A DNA stretch of 48,328 bases from an uncultured Agathobacter sp. (GTDB taxonomy: Bacteria > Bacillota > Clostridia > Lachnospirales > Lachnospiraceae), in the NCBI GenBank assembly GCA_934359755.1, contig CAKRLV010000019.1, positions 1 through 48,328 on the forward strand, given 5' to 3'. Numbering within the stretch: the stretch's first letter is position 1; the number at the start of each line of letters is the position of its first letter. Shown one piece after another: positions 24,013 to 32,165 of the stretch. A model generated the notes under the pieces. That model was not told where the DNA came from, searched no databases, and saw nothing but the letters and a program-made list of their open reading frames with translations. The position numbers and the translations under genes are program-made.

Positions 24013-24473
24013 TCCTTTTTGCGTTTTCTTAACTCTTTAAAAAAATTCGACAACATCTGCGAACATTCTTCACCAAGTACGCCTTTCTCAAGTTCGACCT
24101 GATGATTGAACTGTGACATCTGAAGGAGATTAATGACAGAACCTGCGCAGCCTGCTTTGGGATTCATCGATGCAATCACTACACGCTTCATTCTAGACTG
24201 TACTATTGCTCCTGCACACATCTGGCATGGCTCTAGTGTCACGTACAATGTGCAATCCTCTAATCTCCAGTCTCCTGTTTTCTTACTTGCTTTCTTAATA
24301 GCAGTAATTTCAGCGTGCGCAAGTGTATTCTTGTCTGTATTTCTCCTGTTATATCCACGCGCAATTATTTTGTCATCCTGCACAATTACACATCCTATTG
24401 GCACCTCGTCAAGTGCATATGCTTTTTTCGCCTGCTTTATGGCTTCTTTCATATATTTTTCATCCTGCGTCAT
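24009..24473 (-). CDS. tadA: tRNA-specific adenosine deaminase TadA
   Basis: A 154-residue deaminase that converts wobble A34 to inosine in tRNA-Arg. The zinc and catalytic motifs are HAE (53-55) and PCQMCAGA (82-89). The N-terminal helix 'MKEAIKQAKKAYALDEVPIG' is typical. GGAGAATAA lies ahead of the ATG. It precedes the SRP RNA gene as in other Firmicutes, but the usual next gene, dnaX, is about 18 kb further on. Confidence 0.95.
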   Translation of the reverse strand: MTQDEKYMKEAIKQAKKAYALDEVPIGCVIVQDDKIIARGYNRRNTDKNTLAHAEITAIKKASKKTGDWRLEDCTLYVTLEPCQMCAGAIVQSRMKRVVIASMNPKAGCAGSVINLLQMSQFNHQVELEKGVLGEECSQMLSNFFKELRKRKKD

Positions 24474-24604
24474 AGCTTATTATTCTCCAAAATGCTATAA
24501 TGATATAGCTATTCAGTACAGAAATATATGAAGATACTGAACAGTTACATAATGATTAATCATATCATATGATATTATAACCCGACTAGTAAAAGGACGC
24601 AAAT

Positions 24605-25165
24605 ATGTTATTTCAATATGAAACAGATCGTTTAATACTAAAGATTTTAAAGCCAGAATACGCACATATGGTGTTAGATTTCTACAACAGAGACAGAGAA
24701 CTTTTTGAAAAATATGAGACAGACAGGCTTCCCGACTTCTATACAGCAGCACATCATCAGAAGCTTCTCCGCTACGAATATAATGCTGCAATCAAGCAGA
24801 CAACCATAAGATATTATGTCTTTTTGAAAGAAGATCCTTCTTCTATTATCGGGACGGTGTGCCTGCACGACGTAAGCAAGTTCTACTACAACAGTGCCGA
24901 GATTGGATACAAATTTTCAAGCAGGTATCACCATAAAGGATATGCCACAGAAGCGATAAAATGCTGCCTCGATATAGCTTTTTTCAATCTGAATCTAAAC
25001 CGAATAACCGCTATGGTATGCGTCGGCAACGATTCGTCCGTACATATCCTTGAGAAAATTGGCTTCACGCTTGAAGGAACCTGCCGTGAATATTTGTGCC
25101 TCGGTGGTCAGATGAAGGACCACTATTTATATAGCATGCTTAAACATGATGCTCTCCGAGTTTAG
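24605..25165 (+). CDS. GNAT-family N-acetyltransferase, RimJ/RimL-like
   Basis: A 186-residue acetyltransferase of the Acetyltransf_3 type. It starts 'ETDRLILKILKPEYAHMVLDFYNRDRELF'. The acetyl-CoA site is near 'EIGYKFSSRYHHKGYATEAIKCCLDIAF' (about 99-126), with the modified Q/RxxGxG loop (HHKGYA). 'AMVCVGNDSSVHILEKIGFTLEGTCREYL' forms the C-terminal half. Such enzymes acetylate protein N-termini or small amines; the substrate cannot be told from sequence. AAAGGA precedes the ATG. It diverges from tadA and converges with the DUF6128-like gene, so it is probably monocistronic. Confidence 0.88.
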   Translation: MLFQYETDRLILKILKPEYAHMVLDFYNRDRELFEKYETDRLPDFYTAAHHQKLLRYEYNAAIKQTTIRYYVFLKEDPSSIIGTVCLHDVSKFYYNSAEIGYKFSSRYHHKGYATEAIKCCLDIAFFNLNLNRITAMVCVGNDSSVHILEKIGFTLEGTCREYLCLGGQMKDHYLYSMLKHDALRV

Positions 25166-25238
25166 ATATATTCATCTGCTGGTATGCGTTCTGATCACAT
25201 GTGTTCTATTAGCTTGTATTCAGCCTGTTTGTTTTGTT

Positions 25239-26069
25239 TTACATATCAAGCAGACAATACCAGTACCCAAACTCTCCAACAGGCTCAGGCTTGTTGGATT
25301 TTTCTGCTTCAAATTCTGGAAATCCAAACAAAAGTGCCATCGCTTTTTCTGGTCTTTCATATATACCAGGCACTCCAAGATAATATTTCTTCTGACCATT
25401 TTCTTCTTTTTCCTTAATCACAAGATAATGATATGAAAAAAAGCCATGCAAAAGAAAACTGTTGTTACATAAATACCAGTTTTTCTTCGGTAATGACTTT
25501 ATTTCAGTAACATCTATTTTCTTTAATTCATTATCAGGTGTAAATGGTGCGTCAGAATGCTCACTTTCCAGCTCCGGATTTTCTCTTATTACATCCTGAT
25601 TCTCCAATGTCTTTTTTGTACGAAGTTCGATGCTGCTTTCTTCTGCGCCGCAATTATTTGCTGGCTGAGGCTGATTATCAGGTTCATTCCATAATTTGTA
25701 CTTCTGCATTATCATGTCTGCCATATTATCCTTCCAACAGCTTGCCAGAAATGTGTGCTCAGAAATATTTATCCTTATCGCCATCACATCCTCAAATGTG
25801 TATTTACTATTTTTAATCCCTGATCGTTCTAAAATATACTGCCCGTTGCCACTTCCCCTTCGAACATCCAGCTCCCCAATTTTAATACCGGCAATATCAT
25901 TCGCTCCTGCCATTATAAGAACAGGACATCTTCCATTAAATCTTCCTATGTTCTGTATTCTGATATCCAGTTTAAATACATCATCTGCAACATCCACTTT
26001 TATAAATCCCGTATTCTTTTGTTTCTCGCCCTTATCATATATGTACACATAAGTAATAAATCTCTTCAT
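25239..26069 (-). CDS. DUF6128-like protein, cytosolic, function unknown
   Basis: A 276-residue protein without signal or membrane segments. The N-terminal domain (about 1-115) is β-rich ('FITYVYIYDKGEKQKNTGFIKVDV', 'RCPVLIMAG', 'GNGQYILERSGI'). An acidic, low-complexity linker (about 130-190) leads to a C-terminal domain with many aromatics ('NWYLCNNSFLLHGFFSYHYLVI', 'YYLGVPGIYERPEKAMALLFGFPEF', 'GYWYCLLDM'). From memory the C-terminal block resembles DUF6128, a Lachnospiraceae family. GGAGGATATATTT precedes the ATG. It is transcribed divergently from perR. No function can be inferred. Confidence 0.55.
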   Translation of the reverse strand: MKRFITYVYIYDKGEKQKNTGFIKVDVADDVFKLDIRIQNIGRFNGRCPVLIMAGANDIAGIKIGELDVRRGSGNGQYILERSGIKNSKYTFEDVMAIRINISEHTFLASCWKDNMADMIMQKYKLWNEPDNQPQPANNCGAEESSIELRTKKTLENQDVIRENPELESEHSDAPFTPDNELKKIDVTEIKSLPKKNWYLCNNSFLLHGFFSYHYLVIKEKEENGQKKYYLGVPGIYERPEKAMALLFGFPEFEAEKSNKPEPVGEFGYWYCLLDM

Positions 26070-26109
26070 AAATATATCCTCCTCTAGTTATTATATGCCG
26101 CGAAAATCA

Positions 26110-26138
26110 TTCTATGATGAAGGGCTTTCAATAGAATA
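26110..26138. other. Hairpin in the DUF6128-perR intergenic region
   Basis: ATTCTAT (26110-26116) pairs with ATAGAAT (26132-26138) around a 15-base loop in the DUF6128-like gene's leader. No T-tract follows, so it is not a terminator. It may be chance in AT-rich DNA. Confidence 0.3.
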
Positions 26139-26237
26139 AAATGGTGAATTTTATCAACAACTTTTATGCTGTTGCTCTTTAACACATCAGCGTATCTCTG
26201 CTTTAAAACGTTAATTTTATAAGGGAAATTAAAAATA

Positions 26238-26311
26238 TTAGGAATAATTACTATTTTCTTATTGACAAAAGTTAATCAACAATGTATTATGATATCAGTA
26301 ACAATTCCTAT
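26238..26311. promoter_or_regulatory. Mirrored TAGGAAT motifs flanking the perR promoter
   Basis: TTAGGAATAATTAC (26238-26251) and, inverted, GTAACAATTCCTAT (26298-26311) share 11 of 13 core positions. They bracket the promoter at 26262-26290. They are candidate operators for the Fur/PerR protein encoded just downstream, but neither is a full match to the 7-1-7 Fur/PerR box. Confidence 0.35.
26262..26290 (+). promoter_or_regulatory. Promoter of perR-rubrerythrin
   Basis: TTGACA (26262-26267), 17-base spacer, TATTAT (26285-26290), about 40 bases before the perR ATG. Confidence 0.8.
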
Positions 26312-26331
26312 TATTCAAAGAGAGGTGTTAC

Positions 26332-26721
26332 ATGATTAAATACAGTCGACAACGTGAATCAATTTTACATGCTCTCTCTGGCAGGACTGATCATCCTACT
26401 GCGGAGACAATTTATGGAGAGATTCGGGAAGAATATCCGAATATCAGCCGCGGAACAGTTTATAGAAATCTGACGCTTTTAGCTGATTTAGGAAAAGTTC
26501 AGAAGATCTCGACAGAAGACGGACCTGACCGTTTTGATCCGAACATCATTCCACACTGTCACTTCTCATGTAGGGAATGTGGACGCTTTATAGATATTGA
26601 TGCGGATATTCAGGAAGAATTTATTCAAAATGTACAAACAAATTTCTCCGGAAAAATAGAAAAATATTGTATTAATTTTTCCGGACTGTGTCCAGATTGT
26701 GCGGCTAAAGCTGACTCGTAA
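26332..26721 (+). CDS. perR: Fur-family regulator, PerR-like
   Basis: A 129-residue Fur-family protein. The winged helix covers about 1-75 (HPTAETIYGEI, GTVYRNLTLL). The regulatory metal ligands of PerR are present in pattern: H21, D69 in RFDP, H75, H77 and an Asp near 88-90. The structural zinc site is C80-x2-C83 and C120-x2-C123. An Asp at the position of B. subtilis D85 favours PerR over Fur. Its own product is expected to sense peroxide through Fe-catalysed histidine oxidation. AGAGAGGTG precedes the ATG. Rubrerythrin, a typical PerR target, follows after 44 bases. Confidence 0.85.
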   Translation: MIKYSRQRESILHALSGRTDHPTAETIYGEIREEYPNISRGTVYRNLTLLADLGKVQKISTEDGPDRFDPNIIPHCHFSCRECGRFIDIDADIQEEFIQNVQTNFSGKIEKYCINFSGLCPDCAAKADS

Positions 26722-26765
26722 TGGACATATTATTACTAACTATTTATTTTAAGGAGGAAATCAAA

Positions 26766-27353
26766 ATGGCAAAATGGGTATGTAGTGTATGTGGTTATAT
26801 TTATGAGGGAGATGCAGCTCCTGCAGAGTGTCCAGTATGTCACGTAGGTGCAGATAAATTCAAAAAGGTTGAAGGTGAGCTTAAGCTTGCTGCTGAGCAT
26901 GAATTCGGAGTATATGCTGCCACAGTAAAAAATAACCCTGACATCAGCGATGAGGATAAGAAATTTATCTTTGATCAGCTTAAAGCAAACTTCGAAGGAG
27001 AGTGCTCTGAAGTTGGTATGTATCTTTGCATGGCTCGTGTCGCTCACAGAGAGGGATATCCAGAAGTTGGTTTATATTGGGAGAAAGCGGCTTACGAAGA
27101 GGCTGAACATGCTGCTAAGTTCGCTGAGATGCTTGGTTCTGATTTAGAGCCTAACATGAAGGCTACTACAAAAGATAATCTTGCATGGAGAGTTGATTGT
27201 GAATTCGGTGCTACAGCTGGTAAGGTTGATCTTGCTGCATGTGCAAAGAAAAATAATCTTGACGCAATTCATGATACAGTTCATGAGATGGCTCGTGACG
27301 AGGCCAGACATGGTAAGGCTCTTAAAGGTCTTCTCGAGAGATATTTCGGATAA
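26766..27353 (+). CDS. Reverse rubrerythrin (N-terminal rubredoxin)
   Basis: A 196-residue peroxide-detoxifying di-iron protein. The rubredoxin domain comes first, with C6, C9, C22 and C25 binding iron. The four-helix ferritin-like domain follows (about 40-196) with E-containing helices ('NFEGECSEVGMYLCMAR', 'YEEAEHAAKFAEM', 'CEFGATAGK', 'MARDEARHGKAL'). This order is the reverse of classical rubrerythrin and is usual in clostridia. The start is the ATG at 26766, after a strong AAGGAGG; the frame is open further upstream. It is co-transcribed with perR and ends in a terminator at 27363-27389. Confidence 0.93.
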   Translation: MAKWVCSVCGYIYEGDAAPAECPVCHVGADKFKKVEGELKLAAEHEFGVYAATVKNNPDISDEDKKFIFDQLKANFEGECSEVGMYLCMARVAHREGYPEVGLYWEKAAYEEAEHAAKFAEMLGSDLEPNMKATTKDNLAWRVDCEFGATAGKVDLAACAKKNNLDAIHDTVHEMARDEARHGKALKGLLERYFG

Positions 27354-27362
27354 TTTCAACTT

Positions 27363-27389
27363 AAAAAGGCTGCAAATTGCAGCCTTTTT
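27363..27389 (+). terminator. Terminator after rubrerythrin
   Basis: AAAAAGGCTGC and GCAGCCTTTTT form an 11-bp perfect stem (27363-27373 with 27379-27389) with a 5-base loop and T-tract. The symmetrical A/T runs also allow leftward termination. Confidence 0.9.
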
Positions 27390-27417
27390 ATTATTCTCAA
27401 TTCGTAACTGTTAAGTA

Positions 27418-27535
27418 CTTTCTCAGTTGACAGTCGTCTATTAAGCAGTTCGATTAAACCGGTCTTATCAACATATACCATACTATTTCCAGCCTGGGTA
27501 AAACTCTCATTATTAGGATTAAAATATATTCCCAT
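27418..27535 (-). pseudogene. N-terminal remnant of an AAA-ATPase_like/DUF1703 gene
   Basis: About 40 codons starting MGIYFNPNNESFTQAGNSMVY read exactly like the start of the AAA-ATPase_like (PF09820) plus PD-(D/E)XK family. Its members begin G-[I/V]-Y-x-N-P and continue with YVDKTGLI. The family normally goes on with a Walker A-like 'RPRRFGKS' and runs over 500 residues. Here similarity ends after RRLSTEK, and the frame closes within the rubrerythrin terminator. The rest of the gene is absent. This is a deletion remnant of a widespread, highly copied Lachnospiraceae family. Confidence 0.7.
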
Positions 27536-27540
27536 ACAAA

Positions 27541-28434
27541 TCAACCCTCCTTCAAAATCTCTGGCATTGTCCAGTTATCCACGATTCCATCCGGATGCCA
27601 GGTATCATTTTTTGCATTATACTCATCGACTCTTATATACTGAAACTGGCTTATCGTCTTAAGTGCATCATATACATAGCGAAGTGGTATTCTTTTCCTG
27701 TTATTCGTAGGCGAACCCGGCTCAGCGAGAAATACTGTATCATCGCTCTCATCATAAAGCCATATGTTCACATAGTGTCCGCTGGTATGTTTCCAGAATG
27801 TATCGTCCTCATTGCTTGTTACAAGCACTATCATAGATTCACACCTTGCCATCTGATTCTGAAATTCTTCATATGAATCTGGCTTGTAATACAAATCACA
27901 TACCATACCCATTTTTCTTAGGCAGTTCTTCATATCCCCCCATCCGATTGCTCCACTTTGGGGTGTAGGAAGGTAACCCGAATATTTTCTTGCAAATTTA
28001 TACGCATCAAGCGGTGAACCTTTATCATCAGCAAGCGTATCATAGATATTCGCCATACAACACATTCCGCATCCGAATGAGCCGAAATAATTGCCCTCAA
28101 GGTATTCGTAGCACCACTCTCCCGACCACTCACGTCGTGCCTCCCAGGCTTTCGGTCCCTGCAAAAATGTATAGATTTCATCCTGCTTCTGCTCAATGGA
28201 AATTGTCTCTAGCTGGTTATTTTTTATCTTGCTGTTGTAGTCTCTAAGAAAGCAGGATACGCCACCATATAGCTTGTCTATATCCTGCGTATCCTCTTTT
28301 GTCTCTTCTATAATCTCAGGCTTGCTATTATGTTCTAATATTGGAATTCCCAGAAATACAACAGAAAGTATCACCGTAAGTGCGACAAGTCCCACTGTCC
28401 CTTTGGTTGTATCTTTCTTCAAATTTTCTCTCAT
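27541..28434 (-). CDS. Membrane-anchored papain-like (C39-type) cysteine peptidase
   Basis: A 297-residue protein. A transmembrane or signal anchor (about 13-33) is followed by a short linker. Residues about 90-265 look like a Peptidase_C39_2-type domain: GCGMCC (121-126) with likely nucleophile C122, a helix after it, 'IGWGDMKNCLRKMG', and the catalytic His in SGHYVNIW (H220). An Asn or Asp follows in 'DDTVFLAEPGSPTNN'. The domain would face outside. It is not next to an exporter with a C39 leader-peptidase domain, so cleavage of secreted or wall peptides is possible. A C-terminal 30-residue extension is rich in Trp and Asp. The catalytic assignment is by pattern. Confidence 0.65.
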   Translation of the reverse strand: MRENLKKDTTKGTVGLVALTVILSVVFLGIPILEHNSKPEIIEETKEDTQDIDKLYGGVSCFLRDYNSKIKNNQLETISIEQKQDEIYTFLQGPKAWEARREWSGEWCYEYLEGNYFGSFGCGMCCMANIYDTLADDKGSPLDAYKFARKYSGYLPTPQSGAIGWGDMKNCLRKMGMVCDLYYKPDSYEEFQNQMARCESMIVLVTSNEDDTFWKHTSGHYVNIWLYDESDDTVFLAEPGSPTNNRKRIPLRYVYDALKTISQFQYIRVDEYNAKNDTWHPDGIVDNWTMPEILKEG

Positions 28435-28515
28435 ATATGTGATTCCCTGTTATTATGCAAATGTATTTATACTCAGAACACTAACAAACATATCATAATA
28501 AAATCTGCTTTTCAA

Positions 28516-28555
28516 CCAATTTCATTTCTTTATTTCCAATTTCATTTCTTTATTT
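28516..28555. repeat. 20-bp perfect tandem duplication
   Basis: CCAATTTCATTTCTTTATTT occurs at 28516-28535 and again at 28536-28555. It lies in the 164-bp gap between the leftward exporter operon end and the start of the peptidase gene. No function is evident. Confidence 0.8.
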
Positions 28556-28598
28556 CCAAATCCATTTAGACGCAGTTAACACTGCCTCGTAGATGCAT

Positions 28599-29450
28599 TT
28601 AAAACTTAATATTTTTATATTTTGTAACTAAAATATATATACCAGCAAGAAGCGCAATGATACTTGCATCCCGCCATCCATCTATTTTGGCCTGCCGCAG
28701 CTTCCAGTCATTAATCGTCTGCTCATCTACATTTTCAACATTATATCCATAATTTGTAAGCCTTAAGCATACCTCCTCCTGCTTGTTTGCATCTGAAATC
28801 TTTGCACGTATCTGTGTGCATGTACTTTCCACATCACATTTCTGCTGTAAGTTCTTGATGCTTGAAATATTGGTATAGATATACGGCTCTTCATCTGCTT
28901 TCTGGTCATCCACCACTTTCTTAATTGTAGCTGTCACATTCTGCTCATTTACAGTAAGTAACACCTGCCTTCCCTCATAGTATTCATGGTCTACCTGACT
29001 CTTTTCTTCTGTGCTTTCTTCCGACTGACTATCTTCAGTATCATCCTGTATGGAATATGACTGCGCCCCTGACTCATCTCCCTCAAACATTCTTATTGCT
29101 GCCTCGTTTACAATAAGCCCTGATGACACCTGCTCATCCGAAATCATATCATCATCTGAATAATCTGCTGCAATTCCAACGATACTTACGTCTCTACTTA
29201 TGTCTCCAAGCTGCATCTGGGCACTTAACGTATATACCTGTGTGAGATTACAGACACCATCTATCCTGCCGATTCTCTCTAGTGCTGATGAGTCCATGTT
29301 CTCACCTGATATGTAAAGTTCCCGCTGTTTCTCCTTTTCAAGCTGCATACTATTGTAATTTACAACTGCCATGCCAAGGAAACAAATCCCCACCACAATA
29401 AATATAAAAGCTGGAAAAATAACATAAAAAATAATTCTATAATTCTTCAT
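28599..29450 (-). CDS. MacB periplasmic-domain-like membrane protein
   Basis: A 283-residue protein with one helix at each end (about 6-29 and 260-278) and a large extracytoplasmic domain between them. The domain starts like MacB/FtsX periplasmic domains ('LERIGRIDGVCNLTQVYTL', 'DVSIVGIAADYSDDD', 'GLIVNEAAIRMF') and contains a very acidic Ser/Glu linker (about 130-160). The three extra helices of a full FtsX permease are missing. I chose the ATG at 29450; the GTG at 29456 is in frame. It overlaps the end of the CARDB-type gene by 14 bases and is the last gene of the operon. It may couple the exporter to surface substrates. Confidence 0.6.
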   Translation of the reverse strand: MKNYRIIFYVIFPAFIFIVVGICFLGMAVVNYNSMQLEKEKQRELYISGENMDSSALERIGRIDGVCNLTQVYTLSAQMQLGDISRDVSIVGIAADYSDDDMISDEQVSSGLIVNEAAIRMFEGDESGAQSYSIQDDTEDSQSEESTEEKSQVDHEYYEGRQVLLTVNEQNVTATIKKVVDDQKADEEPYIYTNISSIKNLQQKCDVESTCTQIRAKISDANKQEEVCLRLTNYGYNVENVDEQTINDWKLRQAKIDGWRDASIIALLAGIYILVTKYKNIKF

Positions 29451-31479
29451 CTCCACTTCGCCTTTTATTTCTTATCATCTTCTGATTAATATTTCTGATA
29501 ACACATATCAAAATAATTACTGCAATTATTACCGCCACAATAAGTACAGATATCCACCACTGTCCTGCTGATTTTTGTTCCTCTTTCTGCACCTGCGGTG
29601 CTTCTGGCTCTACTATTTTCGTCTCAAATGTACTTTCAGAAGTGTATTCTTTTCCGTCTGCATCCTCATATGTAAGGATAATAGTTCCCTCTGTCATGCC
29701 ATATTTATCAGTGCTTGTACTGCCCTCTGTACCGTCTTTCGTAGAGATAAACAGATTCATCATCGCAGTTCCTTCTGTACCTGCATCAAGATTACCTATA
29801 AAAGCAGTGCTTGTTGCAACAAGTCCTTCACCTTTAATATCGCATCTTACATTGTATACCGTGCTCCGACCTAAGTTCATTACCTGAAAATCAAGTGGAA
29901 GTGTATCACCCGAATACACGCTGCCCGCTATCTGAGGCGCGGTCATCTGGACTTTTGATTCCTGTCTTACAGGAACCATTATCACTCCACTTGATGTCAG
30001 TTTATTTGCGCCTGAATCGTCATAGCTGAGTGCGAGTGCTATCTTGTAATTGCCCTCCGCTGTGCCTTTGTTTATCTGAAAACTAAAACTTATCTCCCTG
30101 GTACTTCCCTTTGTCAGCTTTGAGATATAAACACTTTCTGAATCATCTAAACACAAAAACTTCTCAACATCATAATCAAGCGATACCACCATATTCTGAA
30201 TAGATTTTGTATTGCTGTTATTTTTAAGCTTAACCTTTACTGTAAATTTATCTCCTGAGTTAAGTTTCTCTTTATCAAAATCATATGATGATACCAGCAC
30301 AATCGGTTCGGATGTCGGCTTCGGCTCACTTGTACTGTCATCACCTGCTGCCGTATCATCTGATGGATTTTTGCCATCCGTCACCGCAATATATATGACA
30401 AAATCCTGCGCGACTTCTTCTCCTTTTGCGGTGTTAGCTGATACTTTTACTGTCACAGGATATATGCCATTATATCTTTTTTTCTGCATATTGATTGTAA
30501 ATTCAACGCAATACACATCATCTTTTCCACATGTAAATTCCTTCTCATAATTCTTATACACAAATGGAGAATTCTCGGCTGTTCCAAAGTCAACTGCAGC
30601 CGTAACTTTATTGCCTTTTAACTTCTCGCTTGATTGAAGAGGAAGTATTATTTTTACACGGTTGTTCTTAATCTTTGGTGCATAACCATTCTTGTATGGC
30701 TGCTCCATTGTGGAATACCGCTTGTTTGTCTCAATTGACAGATACCTGGTGGTAGAGTTCTCTGTATCCTGCTCTGTGGCTGGAGTCTCCGTCACACCAT
30801 CTTCTATAAGTACATACACTGTAAAAGTCTGAATAATTTTGTTAGAATTTTTGTCTTTTGCAGTGATTGTGATATTGACAGGGTATGTTCCATTCTTACG
30901 ATTCTTTATCAGGTCCATGTCAAATCTCACATAATAGATATGATATGTCGGATCATACCCAAATATCTTTTCATAATTTCTGTGCTTGAATGGAAGATTT
31001 TCATCCGTGCCATAGTCCACCTTGGCAGTTATCAGATTATCCTTTATCTCACCATCTGGAACAAGAGGAAGTACAACGACAGCTTTGTTGTCTGCGACTG
31101 TTGGAATATATCCCTCCTGATATGTGTTGTTCATTCCATCGTATTTATTTATTGTATCAACACTAAACCCAACCTCTGACGCCGATTCTGCTGCCTGCGC
31201 AGAATCCGAACTTCCACTATCTGATGCATTTGAATTTCCACCGCCTGCTGCATTTGAATTTCCACCGTCTGCTGCATTTGAATTTCCACCGCCTGATGCA
31301 TTTGAATTTCCACTGCCCGATGCATTTGAATTTCCACTGCCCGATGCATCTGAACTATCAGAATCTGCATCACTTTGGCTGTCAGCCTGCGACTGCGTAT
31401 TTTCCGCTGCAAAAACCGGCATACTACCTATATCTGATAAAATCATTACGCACATAAGTGCACATAAAAAACGCTTCAT
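29437..31479 (-). CDS. Surface-anchored protein with paired β-domains and CARDB-like domains
   Basis: A 680-residue exported protein. A signal peptide (cleavage near VFAAE, about 25) is followed by a low-complexity region of 8-residue units (NSNASGSG type, about 45-93). Two homologous domains follow, about 100-225 and 240-365. Both contain 'Y...GYxP', 'V.LPL', 'A.VDFGT.ENxPF.(Y/H)(K/R)NYEK', 'NG.YPV.(I/V)' and end in 'VYVLIEDG' or 'IYIAVTDG'. Then come two CARDB/COG1361-like domains ('GDKFTVKVKLKNNSNTKSI', 'LPLDFQVMNLGRSTVYNVRCDI'). One transmembrane helix (about 640-662) and a basic tail anchor it. It lies between the ATPase and the MacB-like gene of the operon and is probably an extracellular ligand- or wall-interacting partner of the exporter. 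Confidence 0.7.
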   Translation of the reverse strand: MKRFLCALMCVMILSDIGSMPVFAAENTQSQADSQSDADSDSSDASGSGNSNASGSGNSNASGGGNSNAADGGNSNAAGGGNSNASDSGSSDSAQAAESASEVGFSVDTINKYDGMNNTYQEGYIPTVADNKAVVVLPLVPDGEIKDNLITAKVDYGTDENLPFKHRNYEKIFGYDPTYHIYYVRFDMDLIKNRKNGTYPVNITITAKDKNSNKIIQTFTVYVLIEDGVTETPATEQDTENSTTRYLSIETNKRYSTMEQPYKNGYAPKIKNNRVKIILPLQSSEKLKGNKVTAAVDFGTAENSPFVYKNYEKEFTCGKDDVYCVEFTINMQKKRYNGIYPVTVKVSANTAKGEEVAQDFVIYIAVTDGKNPSDDTAAGDDSTSEPKPTSEPIVLVSSYDFDKEKLNSGDKFTVKVKLKNNSNTKSIQNMVVSLDYDVEKFLCLDDSESVYISKLTKGSTREISFSFQINKGTAEGNYKIALALSYDDSGANKLTSSGVIMVPVRQESKVQMTAPQIAGSVYSGDTLPLDFQVMNLGRSTVYNVRCDIKGEGLVATSTAFIGNLDAGTEGTAMMNLFISTKDGTEGSTSTDKYGMTEGTIILTYEDADGKEYTSESTFETKIVEPEAPQVQKEEQKSAGQWWISVLIVAVIIAVIILICVIRNINQKMIRNKRRSGDEEL
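31223..31342 (-). repeat. 24-bp tandem repeat, five units, inside the CARDB-type gene
   Basis: Units start at 31223, 31247, 31271, 31295 and 31319, with a decayed sixth from 31343. The core is GCATTTGAATTTCCAC on the plus strand. Each unit encodes eight residues of the NSNASGSG type. Units differ by one to three bases, and the last two are identical, which fits recent expansion. Confidence 0.88.
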
Positions 31480-31481
31480 CT

Positions 31482-32165
31482 TTATTCCTTCCTCTTTGTC
31501 TCTATCATAGTCATCACACCTGCATCCATCTCACAGACGCTGTCGCACAGCTCATCTATATCTGTCTGATTATGGCTTGCAAGAATGATAGTCTTTCCTT
31601 CTTTTTTCAGTCCCTTTATAAGTTCGCGCATCTGCAATACTCCGTTCTTATCAAGACCATTAAACGGTTCATCAAGTATAAGTATTGAGGGGTCTTCCAT
31701 TATCGCCTGCGCTATTCCAAGCCTCTGTCTCATTCCAAGTGAGTATTTGCTGACGGGCTTCTTTAAGTCTGGGTCTAAGCCAACCTTCTCAATTGCCTCT
31801 CGTATCTGCGGCTCCTTGATTTTGCGCTTAAGGGAAGCAAGTATTTTGAGATTCTTAACACCTGTGATTCCTGGCAGAAAGCCCGGTGTCTCTATGATAA
31901 TCCCAACATCTTCCGGGAAATCCACGTCCTTTCCGATTACCTTACCGCCGACCTTTACCATGCCCTCTGTCGGCATCAGGAAACCACAGATGCACTTCAT
32001 AAGTACTGTCTTGCCGCTTCCGTTATTACCTACGATTCCATGTATTTTGCCTGCCTCAAAATCACGGTTTATCCCTTTTAACACAAGTTCCTCACCGAAC
32101 CTCATCTTGAGATTTACTACATTTATTGCACTTGCTGCATTTATTACTCTGTCATCTCCCATCAA
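31482..32165 (-). CDS. ABC transporter ATP-binding protein
   Basis: A 227-residue ATPase. Walker A is GNNGSGKTV (46-54). The signature is YSLGMRQRLG (141-150), where Leu replaces the more usual Gly after the Ser. Walker B is LILDEPFNGLD (162-172) and the H-loop is 'ILASHNQTD'. It ends soon after the core fold, unlike the longer ATPase of the 15-kb cluster. It overlaps the upstream permease by four bases (start MMGDD). With the two permeases it forms one exporter. Confidence 0.9.
   Translation of the reverse strand: MMGDDRVINAASAINVVNLKMRFGEELVLKGINRDFEAGKIHGIVGNNGSGKTVLMKCICGFLMPTEGMVKVGGKVIGKDVDFPEDVGIIIETPGFLPGITGVKNLKILASLKRKIKEPQIREAIEKVGLDPDLKKPVSKYSLGMRQRLGIAQAIMEDPSILILDEPFNGLDKNGVLQMRELIKGLKKEGKTIILASHNQTDIDELCDSVCEMDAGVMTMIETKRKE

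Noticed and set aside
31124..31510. Plus-strand frame rich in 'FEFPPPDA' repeats
   Set aside because: Antisense reading of the 24-bp repeat in the CARDB-type gene; a real signal peptide, domains and anchor exist only on the minus strand.
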